A stretch of DNA of 49,348 nt from Bradyrhizobiaceae bacterium (GTDB lineage: Bacteria; Pseudomonadota; Alphaproteobacteria; Rhizobiales; Xanthobacteraceae). The stretch's first letter is position 1, and every line of letters starts with the position of its first letter. The DNA is taken from positions 1-49,348 of the forward strand of contig PQAH01000045.1 in NCBI GenBank assembly GCA_003105195.1. Reading direction: 5' to 3'. The position numbers and the translations under genes were made by a program. A model generated the notes under the pieces. That model saw only the letters and a program-made list of their open reading frames with translations. It did no database searches and was not told the origin of the DNA. Shown here one piece after another: positions 16,338-23,045 of this stretch.

Positions 16338-16720
16338 CGCACCGCGAAGCCGGGCGGGCCTTGTGCCCGAGCGCGCGCTGCGCGCCCGGGAACCTGCTCA
16401 TCGGCATCGTGCAGGGCGACGGAGGTGTCGCGCTGCTCGCGGAGCCGATGGCCGTGACGGCGCAGTTCGTCGCGACCGCGCGCGAGGGCCGCACGCCCGA
16501 GGCCCGCTTTCGCTTCGCCGACGCCTGCCACCGGGGCGGCTGCGCGAAGTGGGACGGCGCCGGCTGCAGCGTCGCGGCGGCGGCGCGCGCCATGGCGGAC
16601 CAGGTGCCGGCCGCCTCCTTCGACTGCGCGATCCGCGCCGCCTGCCAATGGCACCGGGAATACGGCGCGGAGGTGTGCGGCACCTGCCGCTGGATCGTCA
16701 CGGAGCGCGCGCCGACCTGA
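16334..16720 (+). CDS. Unrecognised 128-aa cysteine-rich protein, candidate metal or Fe-S binder
   Basis: Translation from GTG 16334, which overlaps the stop of the 156-aa gene (GTGTGA arrangement), gives a 128-residue protein with nine cysteines at 11, 16, 65, 70, 78, 98, 104, 115 and 118. The last seven follow C-x4-C-x7-C and C-x5-C-x10-C-x2-C spacings within HRGGCAKWDGAGC and CQWHREYGAEVCGTCRW. The conserved Trp residues beside cysteines suggest a structured zinc or iron-sulfur domain. There is no signal peptide. I do not recognise a named family. Coupling to the 156-aa gene implies joint function, perhaps electron supply or chaperoning for the adjacent radical SAM enzymes; this is inference. 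Confidence 0.6.
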   Translation: MTHREAGRALCPSARCAPGNLLIGIVQGDGGVALLAEPMAVTAQFVATAREGRTPEARFRFADACHRGGCAKWDGAGCSVAAAARAMADQVPAASFDCAIRAACQWHREYGAEVCGTCRWIVTERAPT

Positions 16721-16771
16721 TTCGTCGCGTTTTCCTGCGCCGAACCGTGGCCCAGTTCGGCGAAAGACGCC

Positions 16772-17290
16772 CTAGGTGTCTGGTCCCGGCCGCACGATGA
16801 GCCGGCAGCAGCCGTCGCGCCCGGGCTGCCAGGTCTCGCCCGCGAAAGTGAAGCCCGCGCCTTCGAACAACCCGGCATCGATGCGGGCCGCGAAGGCGCA
16901 GAGGAGGCGCACGTCGTCGGGGCTGCGTCCGGCGGCGAGCCAGGTCTCCTTCAGGGGACAGCGCGCGAACCGGATCACCAGCTCGGCGTCGTCGCAGCGC
17001 TCGACCGTCGGCGCGAACAGCTCGCCGGCCTCGGGGATGCGGGCGAGGAAGGTCTCGCACAGGCCGGCGAGGTCCTTCGGCGCGTGCGGCCGGAACGGCT
17101 CGGCCATGCCCTCGCCGAGCCGCCGCGTCGCCTCCTGGCCGACCGACAAGGCCGCCTCGGTGCCGTAGCGCTCGCGCAGCACGTCGAAGATGTGGCCATA
17201 GGCCTGGGCGCGCAGCGCGAAGGCGCCGCGCAAAGCGGCGGCGAGCGTCTCTTCACGGGAATTCTCTTCACGGGACTTGGCTTCGGGCAT
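16772..17290 (-). CDS. L-2-amino-thiazoline-4-carboxylic acid hydrolase-like protein
   Basis: A 172-aa protein from ATG 17290. The family (ATC hydrolase, Pfam PF14196) opens the thiazoline ring of ATC on the way to L-cysteine in Pseudomonas, although many members have no tested activity. The motif RFARCPLKETWLAAG, the second conserved cysteine in LLCAFAARIDAGLF, and the closing GRDGCCRLIV match the family pattern. It converges with the Cys-rich gene 51 bases away. A longer open frame upstream to 17479 lies under the tRNA promoter and is not credible. Its place next to a radical SAM peptide cluster may be coincidence or could reflect thiazoline or cysteine chemistry. Confidence 0.65.
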   Translation of the reverse strand: MPEAKSREENSREETLAAALRGAFALRAQAYGHIFDVLRERYGTEAALSVGQEATRRLGEGMAEPFRPHAPKDLAGLCETFLARIPEAGELFAPTVERCDDAELVIRFARCPLKETWLAAGRSPDDVRLLCAFAARIDAGLFEGAGFTFAGETWQPGRDGCCRLIVRPGPDT

Positions 17291-17431
17291 GGCCGGATCC
17301 GGTGGCGGGCAGGGTCCCCGATCATGCGGGGCGCGGGCCGCCGCGCCAAGCCCGGGCCGGGGAGCTTCCGCAGGAATCGGCTCGGATCGGACCGCCTCGA
17401 GGGCCGGCCCGTGGGACCGCGCCCGCGCGCC

Positions 17432-17460
17432 TTGACAGCGTTTCGACCCGCTCCTTATAT
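17432..17460 (+). promoter_or_regulatory. Promoter of tRNA-Met
   Basis: TTGACA (17432-17437) and TTATAT (17455-17460) are separated by exactly 17 bases. The transcript would start about 25 bases before the mature tRNA. This is the best match to a sigma70 promoter in the window, as expected for a stable RNA gene. Confidence 0.8.
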
Positions 17461-17491
17461 CCCGGCCATTCCGGCACAATCTGGTTCGGAT

Positions 17492-17568
17492 GGCGGAGTA
17501 GCTCAGCTGGTTAGAGCAGCGGAATCATAATCCGTGTGTCGGGGGTTCGAGTCCCTCCTCCGCTACCA
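17492..17568 (+). tRNA. tRNA-Met (anticodon CAT)
   Basis: 77 bases fold as a full cloverleaf. The acceptor GGCGGAG pairs with CTCCGCT (one G-U), the D arm is GCTC...GAGC, the anticodon loop ATCATAA places CAT at positions 34-36, the T arm is GGGGGTTCGAGTCCC, and discriminator A plus CCA is encoded. It is not an initiator tRNA because it has a paired 1-72 position and no three G-C run in the anticodon stem. A lysidine-modified tRNA-Ile2 also has CAT, but the body matches alphaproteobacterial elongator Met. A 15-base palindrome TGTCCGGCCCGGACA (17579-17593) directly downstream may be its terminator. Confidence 0.92.
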
Positions 17569-17592
17569 AGTTCCTGTTTGTCCGGCCCGGAC

Positions 17593-17629
17593 ACATGGGT
17601 GACAGAACGTACCTAAGACATGGGTGACA
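17593..17629. repeat. Short direct repeat at the end of the IS remnant
   Basis: ACATGGGTGACA occurs at 17593-17604 and again at 17618-17629, 25 bases apart. The inner copy overlaps the last codons of the transposase remnant. TGTCACCCATGT read on the minus strand resembles the ends of IS481-family elements, so this probably marks the right-hand end of a decayed element. Confidence 0.55.
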
Positions 17630-17810
17630 ACCTCGGGCCGAACGGGTTGTCGAGGGGCTGCAAGGTCTTCTGCTCCAGGTCGATGTATCCGAGATCGTGG
17701 CCCGTGAGGCTGACGATCCAAATGCTGTCGTCGACTTCCTCGATCCCGACGCGCTGACCGGCGAGGGCGGTCGAGACGTGGGTCCGGCCCAGCGCGAAGA
17801 TCAGGTTTCG
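17613..17810 (-). pseudogene. C-terminal remnant of an IS481/IS3-type transposase
   Basis: About 65 residues match the C-terminus of IS481-type DDE transposases: FALGRTHVSTALAGQRVGIEEVDDSIWIVS, LGYIDLEQKTLQPLDNPFG and the terminal RLSPMS. The catalytic DDE core is absent. Upstream on the minus strand (17811-17945) the frame continues in low-complexity Arg/Pro/Gly sequence that shows no transposase similarity, and nothing else is recognised there. The fragment lies between the tRNA-Met gene and the first operator of the catabolic regulon. Confidence 0.8.
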
Positions 17811-17945
17811 CGGTCCCGGGCGCTGGCGCGGGCCGCGCGGACGCGCCGTCCCGCGAGGCCGTCCCGCCGGCAGGCGGCTCGCCGTCGCGGCGCGCGGTTT
17901 CGGCCTTCCGGGGCCCGGCGCCGCGCCGGCCCCCATTCGTCTTCA

Positions 17946-17982
17946 GTCAACTGTTGACAGCTTGCAGCCTGGGCGGCAGATT
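17946..17982 (+). promoter_or_regulatory. Operator-promoter of the SDR-lactonase-PrpF-OYE unit (site A)
   Basis: Palindrome GTCAACTGTTGAC at 17946-17958. Its right half supplies TTGACA (17954-17959) as -35, and CAGATT at 17977-17982 follows after 17 bases. The SDR ATG lies 28 bases downstream of the -10. A protein bound to the palindrome would block RNA polymerase. Confidence 0.65.
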
Positions 17983-18009
17983 GGACCCGCCAGAGCGGGG
18001 CGGAGCGGC

Positions 18010-18990
18010 ATGAACATCGGCGGTGGAAGGTTCGTGATCACGGGCGGCGCCAGCCTCATCGGCTCGCATGTCGCCGATCAGCTGGTCGCGCAGGGCGCGC
18101 GCGAGGTGATCCTCCTCGACAATTTCGCGCTCGGCACGCCGGAGACGGTCGCCCATCTCGCAAAGGACGCGCGCGTCAAGCTGGTGCGCGGGGACATCCT
18201 GCGCATCAACGAGCTCTACGACGTGCTCGCAGGGGTCGATGGCGTGTTCGCGATCGCGGGTTTCCTGACGCTGCCGCTGACGCAGAACCCGCCGCTCGGC
18301 CTCGCCGTGAACGTCGACGGTCAGGTGAACGTGTTCGAGGCGTGCCGCTACCGCGGCGTCAAGAAGGTGGTGTTCTCCTCCTCGGTCGCGGTCTATGGCG
18401 AGCCCGGGCCGGGACCGGTCGCGGAGGACGCGCCGAACAACCTCGCGCCTTTCCAGCCCGGCGCCTCGCTCTATGCCTGTACCAAGCTGATCGGCGAAGC
18501 GCTGTGCCGGCTCTACCACGCCAAGCACGGCGTGGGTGCCGTCGCGCTGCGCTACTCGACGGTCTACGGCGAGCGCCAGCACTATCGCGGGGTCAACGCC
18601 CTCTACATCGTGGAGAACTATGACCGGATCATGCGCGGGGAGCGCCCGACCGTTCCGGGCGACGGGAGCGAGGTGCACGACTACATCCACGTCGCCGACG
18701 TGGCGCGGGCGAACGTGATGGCCATGGCATCCGACGTGTCGGGCGAGGCCTTCAACGTCGTCAGCGGCGTCGCCTCCACGGTCAAGCATCTGGTCGAGCT
18801 TCTGCTCCGGATCACGGGCAGCAAGCTTGAGCCCGAACATGTCAGCGGGGGCGCCGGCGTGCGATCCAGCACCGGCTCGCGGCTCGATTTCAGTCGCGCG
18901 AAGATCGAGAAGCACCTGGGCTGGCGCCCGGAGATAGGTCTCGAGGAGGGACTGCGCCGGCTCATCGCCTGGCGCAGACATCAAGCGTGA
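18010..18990 (+). CDS. Extended SDR, NAD-dependent epimerase/dehydratase
   Basis: A 326-aa extended short-chain dehydrogenase. The Rossmann motif is FVITGGASLIGSHV at the N-terminus. The strand VVFSSSVAVYGEP carries the catalytic Ser, YACTK holds Tyr and Lys of the active site, and LRYSTVYGERQHYRG and DYIHVADVARANVMA are standard UDP-sugar-epimerase-like elements. Such enzymes usually act on nucleotide sugars, but in this position, first in a regulated catabolic unit, it may oxidise or dehydrate a different polyol or acid. ATG 18010 with GGAGCGG ahead is preferred over an upstream start that would lie inside the promoter. It is followed by the lactonase-like gene after 45 bases. Confidence 0.82.
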   Translation: MNIGGGRFVITGGASLIGSHVADQLVAQGAREVILLDNFALGTPETVAHLAKDARVKLVRGDILRINELYDVLAGVDGVFAIAGFLTLPLTQNPPLGLAVNVDGQVNVFEACRYRGVKKVVFSSSVAVYGEPGPGPVAEDAPNNLAPFQPGASLYACTKLIGEALCRLYHAKHGVGAVALRYSTVYGERQHYRGVNALYIVENYDRIMRGERPTVPGDGSEVHDYIHVADVARANVMAMASDVSGEAFNVVSGVASTVKHLVELLLRITGSKLEPEHVSGGAGVRSSTGSRLDFSRAKIEKHLGWRPEIGLEEGLRRLIAWRRHQA

Positions 18991-19035
18991 TCGCCGGCGA
19001 AACCGGGTTCGCGCGGCGGCGCGCAGGAGATGGCG

Positions 19036-19824
19036 ATGGCTGAATACGAGATCTACGCGATCCGCTATGCGCACATGGAACGGCGCGCGGCGGACAATTT
19101 CATCGGCGGCGATCCGCACAACGGACCGATGCCGATGGACTTCTTCGTGTGGGTCGTGCGCGGCGGCGGGCGGACCATCATGGTCGATACCGGCTTCGAC
19201 GAGAACATGGCCGCGAAGCGCAAGCGCCGGATCGTGCGCCCGGTGGCCGAAGGCCTCGCCGCCGTCGGCGTCGACCCGGCCAGTGTCGAGGACGTCGTCC
19301 TCACGCACATGCACTACGACCATTCCGGCAATCACGACCTGTTCCCGCGCGCACGCTACCACGTGCAGGATCGCGAGATGGCCTACTGCACGGGCCGCTG
19401 CATGTGCCATCACGCGCTTCGCCATCCGTTCGAGGCCGAGGACGTGGCCGCGATGGTGAAGCGCCTGTTCGAGGACCGGGTCAGGTTCCACGACGGGACG
19501 AGCGAGATCGCCGACGGTATCACCGCGCACCTGGTGGGCGGGCATTCGCGCGGGCTCCAGTTTCTCCGTGTCCGGACCCGCCGCGGCTGGGTGGTGCTCG
19601 CCTCCGACGCCTCGCATTACTACGCGAATTTCGAGCAGCGGCGCCCGTTCCCGGTGGTCTACGACGTCGGCGAGATGCTCGCAGGCTACGACGCCATGCG
19701 CGCGCTCGCGTCCTCGGAGGAGCACATCGTGCCCGGGCACGATCCGCTGGTGCTCGCGCGCTATCCGGCCGAGCCGGGCAAGCCCGCCGACATCGTGCGC
19801 CTGGACGCCGCGCCGAGGCGCTAG
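19036..19824 (+). CDS. N-acyl homoserine lactonase-family metallo-beta-lactamase protein
   Basis: A 262-aa MBL-fold hydrolase. The dinuclear zinc motif THMHYDHSGN (His91, His93, Asp95, His96 from ATG 19036), HLVGGHSRGLQ, LASDASHYY and HIVPGHDP give all metal ligands. The layout is that of the AttM/AhlA lactonase branch. It could hydrolyse acyl-homoserine lactones, but its position between an SDR and prpF suggests a sugar-acid or dicarboxylate lactone intermediate. An AGGAG sits 6 bases ahead of ATG 19036; the in-frame ATG at 19030 directly abuts this motif and is less likely. The next gene starts 18 bases later. Confidence 0.8.
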   Translation: MAEYEIYAIRYAHMERRAADNFIGGDPHNGPMPMDFFVWVVRGGGRTIMVDTGFDENMAAKRKRRIVRPVAEGLAAVGVDPASVEDVVLTHMHYDHSGNHDLFPRARYHVQDREMAYCTGRCMCHHALRHPFEAEDVAAMVKRLFEDRVRFHDGTSEIADGITAHLVGGHSRGLQFLRVRTRRGWVVLASDASHYYANFEQRRPFPVVYDVGEMLAGYDAMRALASSEEHIVPGHDPLVLARYPAEPGKPADIVRLDAAPRR

Positions 19825-19842
19825 GTCCGGGAAGGGGATGGC

Positions 19843-20988
19843 ATGAGAAATCTCCGCCTGCGTGCCGTCTTCATGCGCGGCGGCACGTCGAAGGCCGTGA
19901 TGTTCCGCCGGGAGGATCTCCCGGCCGACCGCGGCGCCTGGGACGCAATCTTCCTGCAGGTCATGGGCTCGCCGGACGCGAACGGGCGCCAGCTCGACGG
20001 CATGGGTGGGGGAATCTCCTCGCTCTCCAAGGTGTGCGTGGTCGGTCGGCCGAGCCGGCCGGACGCCGACGTCGACTTCACCTTCGCGCAGGTCGCCGTG
20101 CGCGAGGCGCTCATCGACTATGGCGGCAATTGCGGCAACATGTCCTCGGCGGTCGGCCCGTTCGCGATCGAGGAAGGAATCGTGCCGACGCCGCCGGACG
20201 GCGAAGCCGTCGTGCGGATCCACAATACCAACACCTCCAAGATCATCGTGGCGCGCTTCCCGGTGGCGGGCGGCGCGCTCGCGGCGGACGGAGACCTCGA
20301 GATCGACGGCGTCGCCGGCACGGCCGCGCCGATCCGACTCGAGTTCCTCGAGCCGGGCGGGTCCCGGACCGAACGGCTGATGCCCACGGGGGCACCCTGT
20401 GACGAGCTGACAATCGGAGCGCGCAGCATCGAGGCCTCGTGCATCGATGCCGCCAACCCATGCGTATTCGTCGCGGCGACGGACCTCGGCTTGACGGGCG
20501 TCGAGCTCCCCGATGCGCTCGAGCGCGACGCGGACTTCCTCGAGACGATGGAAAGCATCCGCCGCGCAGCCTCCGTGCGCATGGGGCTTGCGGCCGACCT
20601 CGACGGCGCGGCGCGGATCGCGAGCGTTCCGAAGGTTGCCATGGTGACGGCGCCGCAAGCGGCCCCGACCCTGTCCGGCCGGGGGCTCGCGGCCACGGAG
20701 ACGGATCTCTGCGTCCGGATGATCTCGGTCGGGCAGCCGCACCGCGCAGTTCCGATCACGGGCGCGATCTGCCTGGCGGTCGCGGCGCGGGTCCCGGGCT
20801 CCATTCCCCGTCGACTCTGCGGCACGGGCTCCGGTCCGATCCGCATCGGCCATCCCTCGGGCACGACCCTGGTCGACGCTGCAGTCGCGACCGACGGATC
20901 CGGTGGAGCGGCGCACGCCCGCTACGGCGCCGTTTATCGCAGTGCCCGCCGTCTGTTCGAGGGCAACGTGCTCTTTCGCATGCCCTGA
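19843..20988 (+). CDS. PrpF/4-oxalomesaconate tautomerase family protein
   Basis: A 381-aa member of the PrpF family (diaminopimelate-epimerase fold). These enzymes isomerise double bonds in tricarboxylates, for example trans- to cis-2-methylaconitate (PrpF) or oxalomesaconate (GalD). The N-terminal FMRGGTSKAVMFRREDLP is diagnostic. DGMGGGISSLSKV and the cysteine-containing YGGNCGNMSSAVG active-site loop follow, with HNTNTSKII and the second half MISVGQPHRAVPITGAICLAVAARVPGS. It is cotranscribed with the lactonase-like and OYE-like genes. Together with TcuA, PrpB-like and MmgE/PrpD proteins in the same regulon it points to a tricarboxylate-type substrate. Confidence 0.88.
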   Translation: MRNLRLRAVFMRGGTSKAVMFRREDLPADRGAWDAIFLQVMGSPDANGRQLDGMGGGISSLSKVCVVGRPSRPDADVDFTFAQVAVREALIDYGGNCGNMSSAVGPFAIEEGIVPTPPDGEAVVRIHNTNTSKIIVARFPVAGGALAADGDLEIDGVAGTAAPIRLEFLEPGGSRTERLMPTGAPCDELTIGARSIEASCIDAANPCVFVAATDLGLTGVELPDALERDADFLETMESIRRAASVRMGLAADLDGAARIASVPKVAMVTAPQAAPTLSGRGLAATETDLCVRMISVGQPHRAVPITGAICLAVAARVPGSIPRRLCGTGSGPIRIGHPSGTTLVDAAVATDGSGGAAHARYGAVYRSARRLFEGNVLFRMP

Positions 20989-21025
20989 CGCGGACGCACG
21001 GCCCCAGGATGGTCGAGAGGCTCCC

Positions 21026-22972
21026 ATGACGCACTTCCCAAGGCTGTTCAGTCCGGGCCGTATCGGCACCCTCGAGATCCCGAACCGCATCGTGTTCGCG
21101 GCGACGAGCTCGGAGCTCGCCGACGCGCAGGGCTTCGTGGGCGACGACGTGGCCGAGTACTATGCCGAGCGCGCGCGCGGCGGCGCCGGCCTGATCGTGG
21201 CCGAGGCCACCTATGTGGAGCAGGAGGGCAAGCGCCTGCACCACAACGCGATGCTGCACGACGATCGGTTCATTCCGGGCCAGCGCAAGATCGTGCAGGC
21301 GGCCCATGCGGCAGGGGCGAAGATCGCCATACAGCTCAATCACGGCGGCCGAGAGTCGATTCCGGAGGTCTCGGGTTCGGTGCCGCTTGCGCCGTCGCCG
21401 CTCGCCTCGGGGTTCACCGGCGTGGGCGACGCCGTCGTGCCCCGGGAGCTCACCATCGCGGAGATCGAGCGCATCATCGGCCGCTTCGCCGACGCCGCCG
21501 TGCGGGCGCGCGAGGCGGGCTACGACGCCGTGGAACTGCACGGCGCCCACGGCTACCTGATCGGCGAATTCTTCTCCCCGGACTCCAACCGGCGCGGGGA
21601 CGAATACGGGGGAAGCGCGGAGGGCCGCGCCCGGTTCTGCGTGCGACTGGTCGAGGCGATCAAGGCGCGCCTCGGCGCGGCCTTCCCGGTGATCGTGCGG
21701 ATGAACGGCCGCGATCACGTTCCGGGCGGGCTCGAGCTCGACGAAGCGATCGCAATCGCGGCGCTGCTGGAAGGGGCCGGCGCGGACTCGATCAGCGTGT
21801 CGGGGGGCGTGCACGCCTCGCGTCCCTACATGGTGATTCCCGGCATGTCGGTCGCCCGCGGGTGCTATGCGGACGCCAGCGAAGCCATGCGGCGGCGCCT
21901 CGGCGTGCCGGTGATGACGGTCGGGCGGATCAACACGCCCGAGCTCGCCGAGGAGATCCTCGCCCGCGGCCAGGCCGATTTCATCTGCCTCAGCCGCGCC
22001 CTGATCGCGGATCCGTATTTCCCGGCCAAGGCCAGGGCCGGTCGTGCCGACACGATCGCGCCGTGCATAGCCTGCAACGAGTGCATCGCCACCGTGCATC
22101 GGCACAAAGGACTGGCCTGCACGGTCAATCCCATGGTGAGCCGTGAGCTCGAGCTCAAACCGCTGCTGGCCGCCACCCCGGTCCGCAAGCGGATCGCGGT
22201 GGTGGGCGCGGGGGCGGCCGGAATGTCGGCCGCGGCCGCGGCGGCGCGGCGCGGCCACGAGGTCCACCTGTTCGAGAAGGAGGCGAGCCTCGGCGGGCAG
22301 CTGCTGCTCGCCCATCGCCCGCCGCACCGCGAGGAGATCGAGAACCTGCTGCGGCATCTCAGCGCCGAGATCGCGCGATCCGGCGTCACGGTGCATCTCA
22401 ACCGCACCCTGTCGGAGCAGGAGGCGCGGGCGCTTCGTCCCGACGCCGTCATCGTTGCGGCGGGCGCCGTGCCGCAGCTGCCGACGCTGCCCGGCGGCGA
22501 CCTGCCCCACGTCCTGACCGGCTGGCGGGTCCTCGCGGGCCTCGAGGCGACGGGCCGGACCTGCGTGGTGGTGGGCGGGGGCCTGGTCGGGATGGAGGTG
22601 GCGGATCATCTGGCGGAGGAGGGCAAGGCGGTCGTGCTGATCGCGCGCTCGGAGCTCCTGAAGAAGGCGGTGCACGCCGACCGCGTCTATTTCCTCGACC
22701 GCATCGCGGCGCTCAACGTCGAGGTGCTGACCCACACGCAGGTGCTGGCGATCGGCCCGGACTGGGTCGAGGTCGAGCCCGAAGGCCGCGTCCGGCGCCG
22801 TCTCGAGGGCGTCGACACTGTCGTGTTCTGCACCGGCTACGCACCGCGTCGGTCCGAGACCGAGACACTGGAACGCCTCGGCGTGCCCCTGCACTACGTC
22901 GGCGACGCGGCCGGGCCGCGCAAGTTCTTCCAGGCGGTCGAGGAAGGGACGCTGACCGCCCTGCACCTCTGA
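21026..22972 (+). CDS. OYE/FadH-type NADH:flavin oxidoreductase with Fe-S and FAD/NAD domains
   Basis: A 648-aa modular flavoprotein like 2,4-dienoyl-CoA reductase and trimethylamine dehydrogenase. Residues 1-345 are the FMN-binding TIM barrel with QLNHGGRE and LHGAHGYLIGEFFSP. Cys347, 350, 353 and 365 bind a [4Fe-4S] cluster. From 388 an FAD motif VVGAGAAGMSAA and a later NAD motif VVVGGGLVGMEVA complete the electron path from NADH. Such enzymes reduce activated C=C bonds or demethylate amines. Catalytic use here is unknown; reduction of an unsaturated acid in the tricarboxylate pathway is plausible. It is last in the site-A operon, and its stop lies 2 bases before operator B. Confidence 0.88.
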   Translation: MTHFPRLFSPGRIGTLEIPNRIVFAATSSELADAQGFVGDDVAEYYAERARGGAGLIVAEATYVEQEGKRLHHNAMLHDDRFIPGQRKIVQAAHAAGAKIAIQLNHGGRESIPEVSGSVPLAPSPLASGFTGVGDAVVPRELTIAEIERIIGRFADAAVRAREAGYDAVELHGAHGYLIGEFFSPDSNRRGDEYGGSAEGRARFCVRLVEAIKARLGAAFPVIVRMNGRDHVPGGLELDEAIAIAALLEGAGADSISVSGGVHASRPYMVIPGMSVARGCYADASEAMRRRLGVPVMTVGRINTPELAEEILARGQADFICLSRALIADPYFPAKARAGRADTIAPCIACNECIATVHRHKGLACTVNPMVSRELELKPLLAATPVRKRIAVVGAGAAGMSAAAAAARRGHEVHLFEKEASLGGQLLLAHRPPHREEIENLLRHLSAEIARSGVTVHLNRTLSEQEARALRPDAVIVAAGAVPQLPTLPGGDLPHVLTGWRVLAGLEATGRTCVVVGGGLVGMEVADHLAEEGKAVVLIARSELLKKAVHADRVYFLDRIAALNVEVLTHTQVLAIGPDWVEVEPEGRVRRRLEGVDTVVFCTGYAPRRSETETLERLGVPLHYVGDAAGPRKFFQAVEEGTLTALHL

Positions 22973-22974
22973 TC

Positions 22975-23011
22975 GTCAACTGTTGACAGTTTGCGGGCCG
23001 GCCGATAGCTT
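22975..23011 (+). promoter_or_regulatory. Operator-promoter of the tcuA-GntR unit (site B)
   Basis: Palindrome GTCAACTGTTGAC at 22975-22987 contains TTGACA (22983-22988), followed after 17 bases by TAGCTT (23006-23011). The tcuA ATG is 34 bases downstream of the -10. The regulator gene lies in the same unit, so it would repress itself. Confidence 0.7.
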
Positions 23012-23045
23012 GCCGCGGTGCATCGAGGCAAGAGGAGAGGACGAC

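Noticed and set aside
17811-17936. Continuation of the transposase remnant in the same frame
   Set aside because: The residues are low-complexity Pro/Arg/Gly/Ala without similarity to DDE transposases, so the remnant is ended at about 17810.
17947-21090. Open frame of about 1047 codons antisense to the SDR-lactonase-PrpF genes
   Set aside because: Composition is typical of a shadow frame, and it crosses four well-supported genes and their operator.
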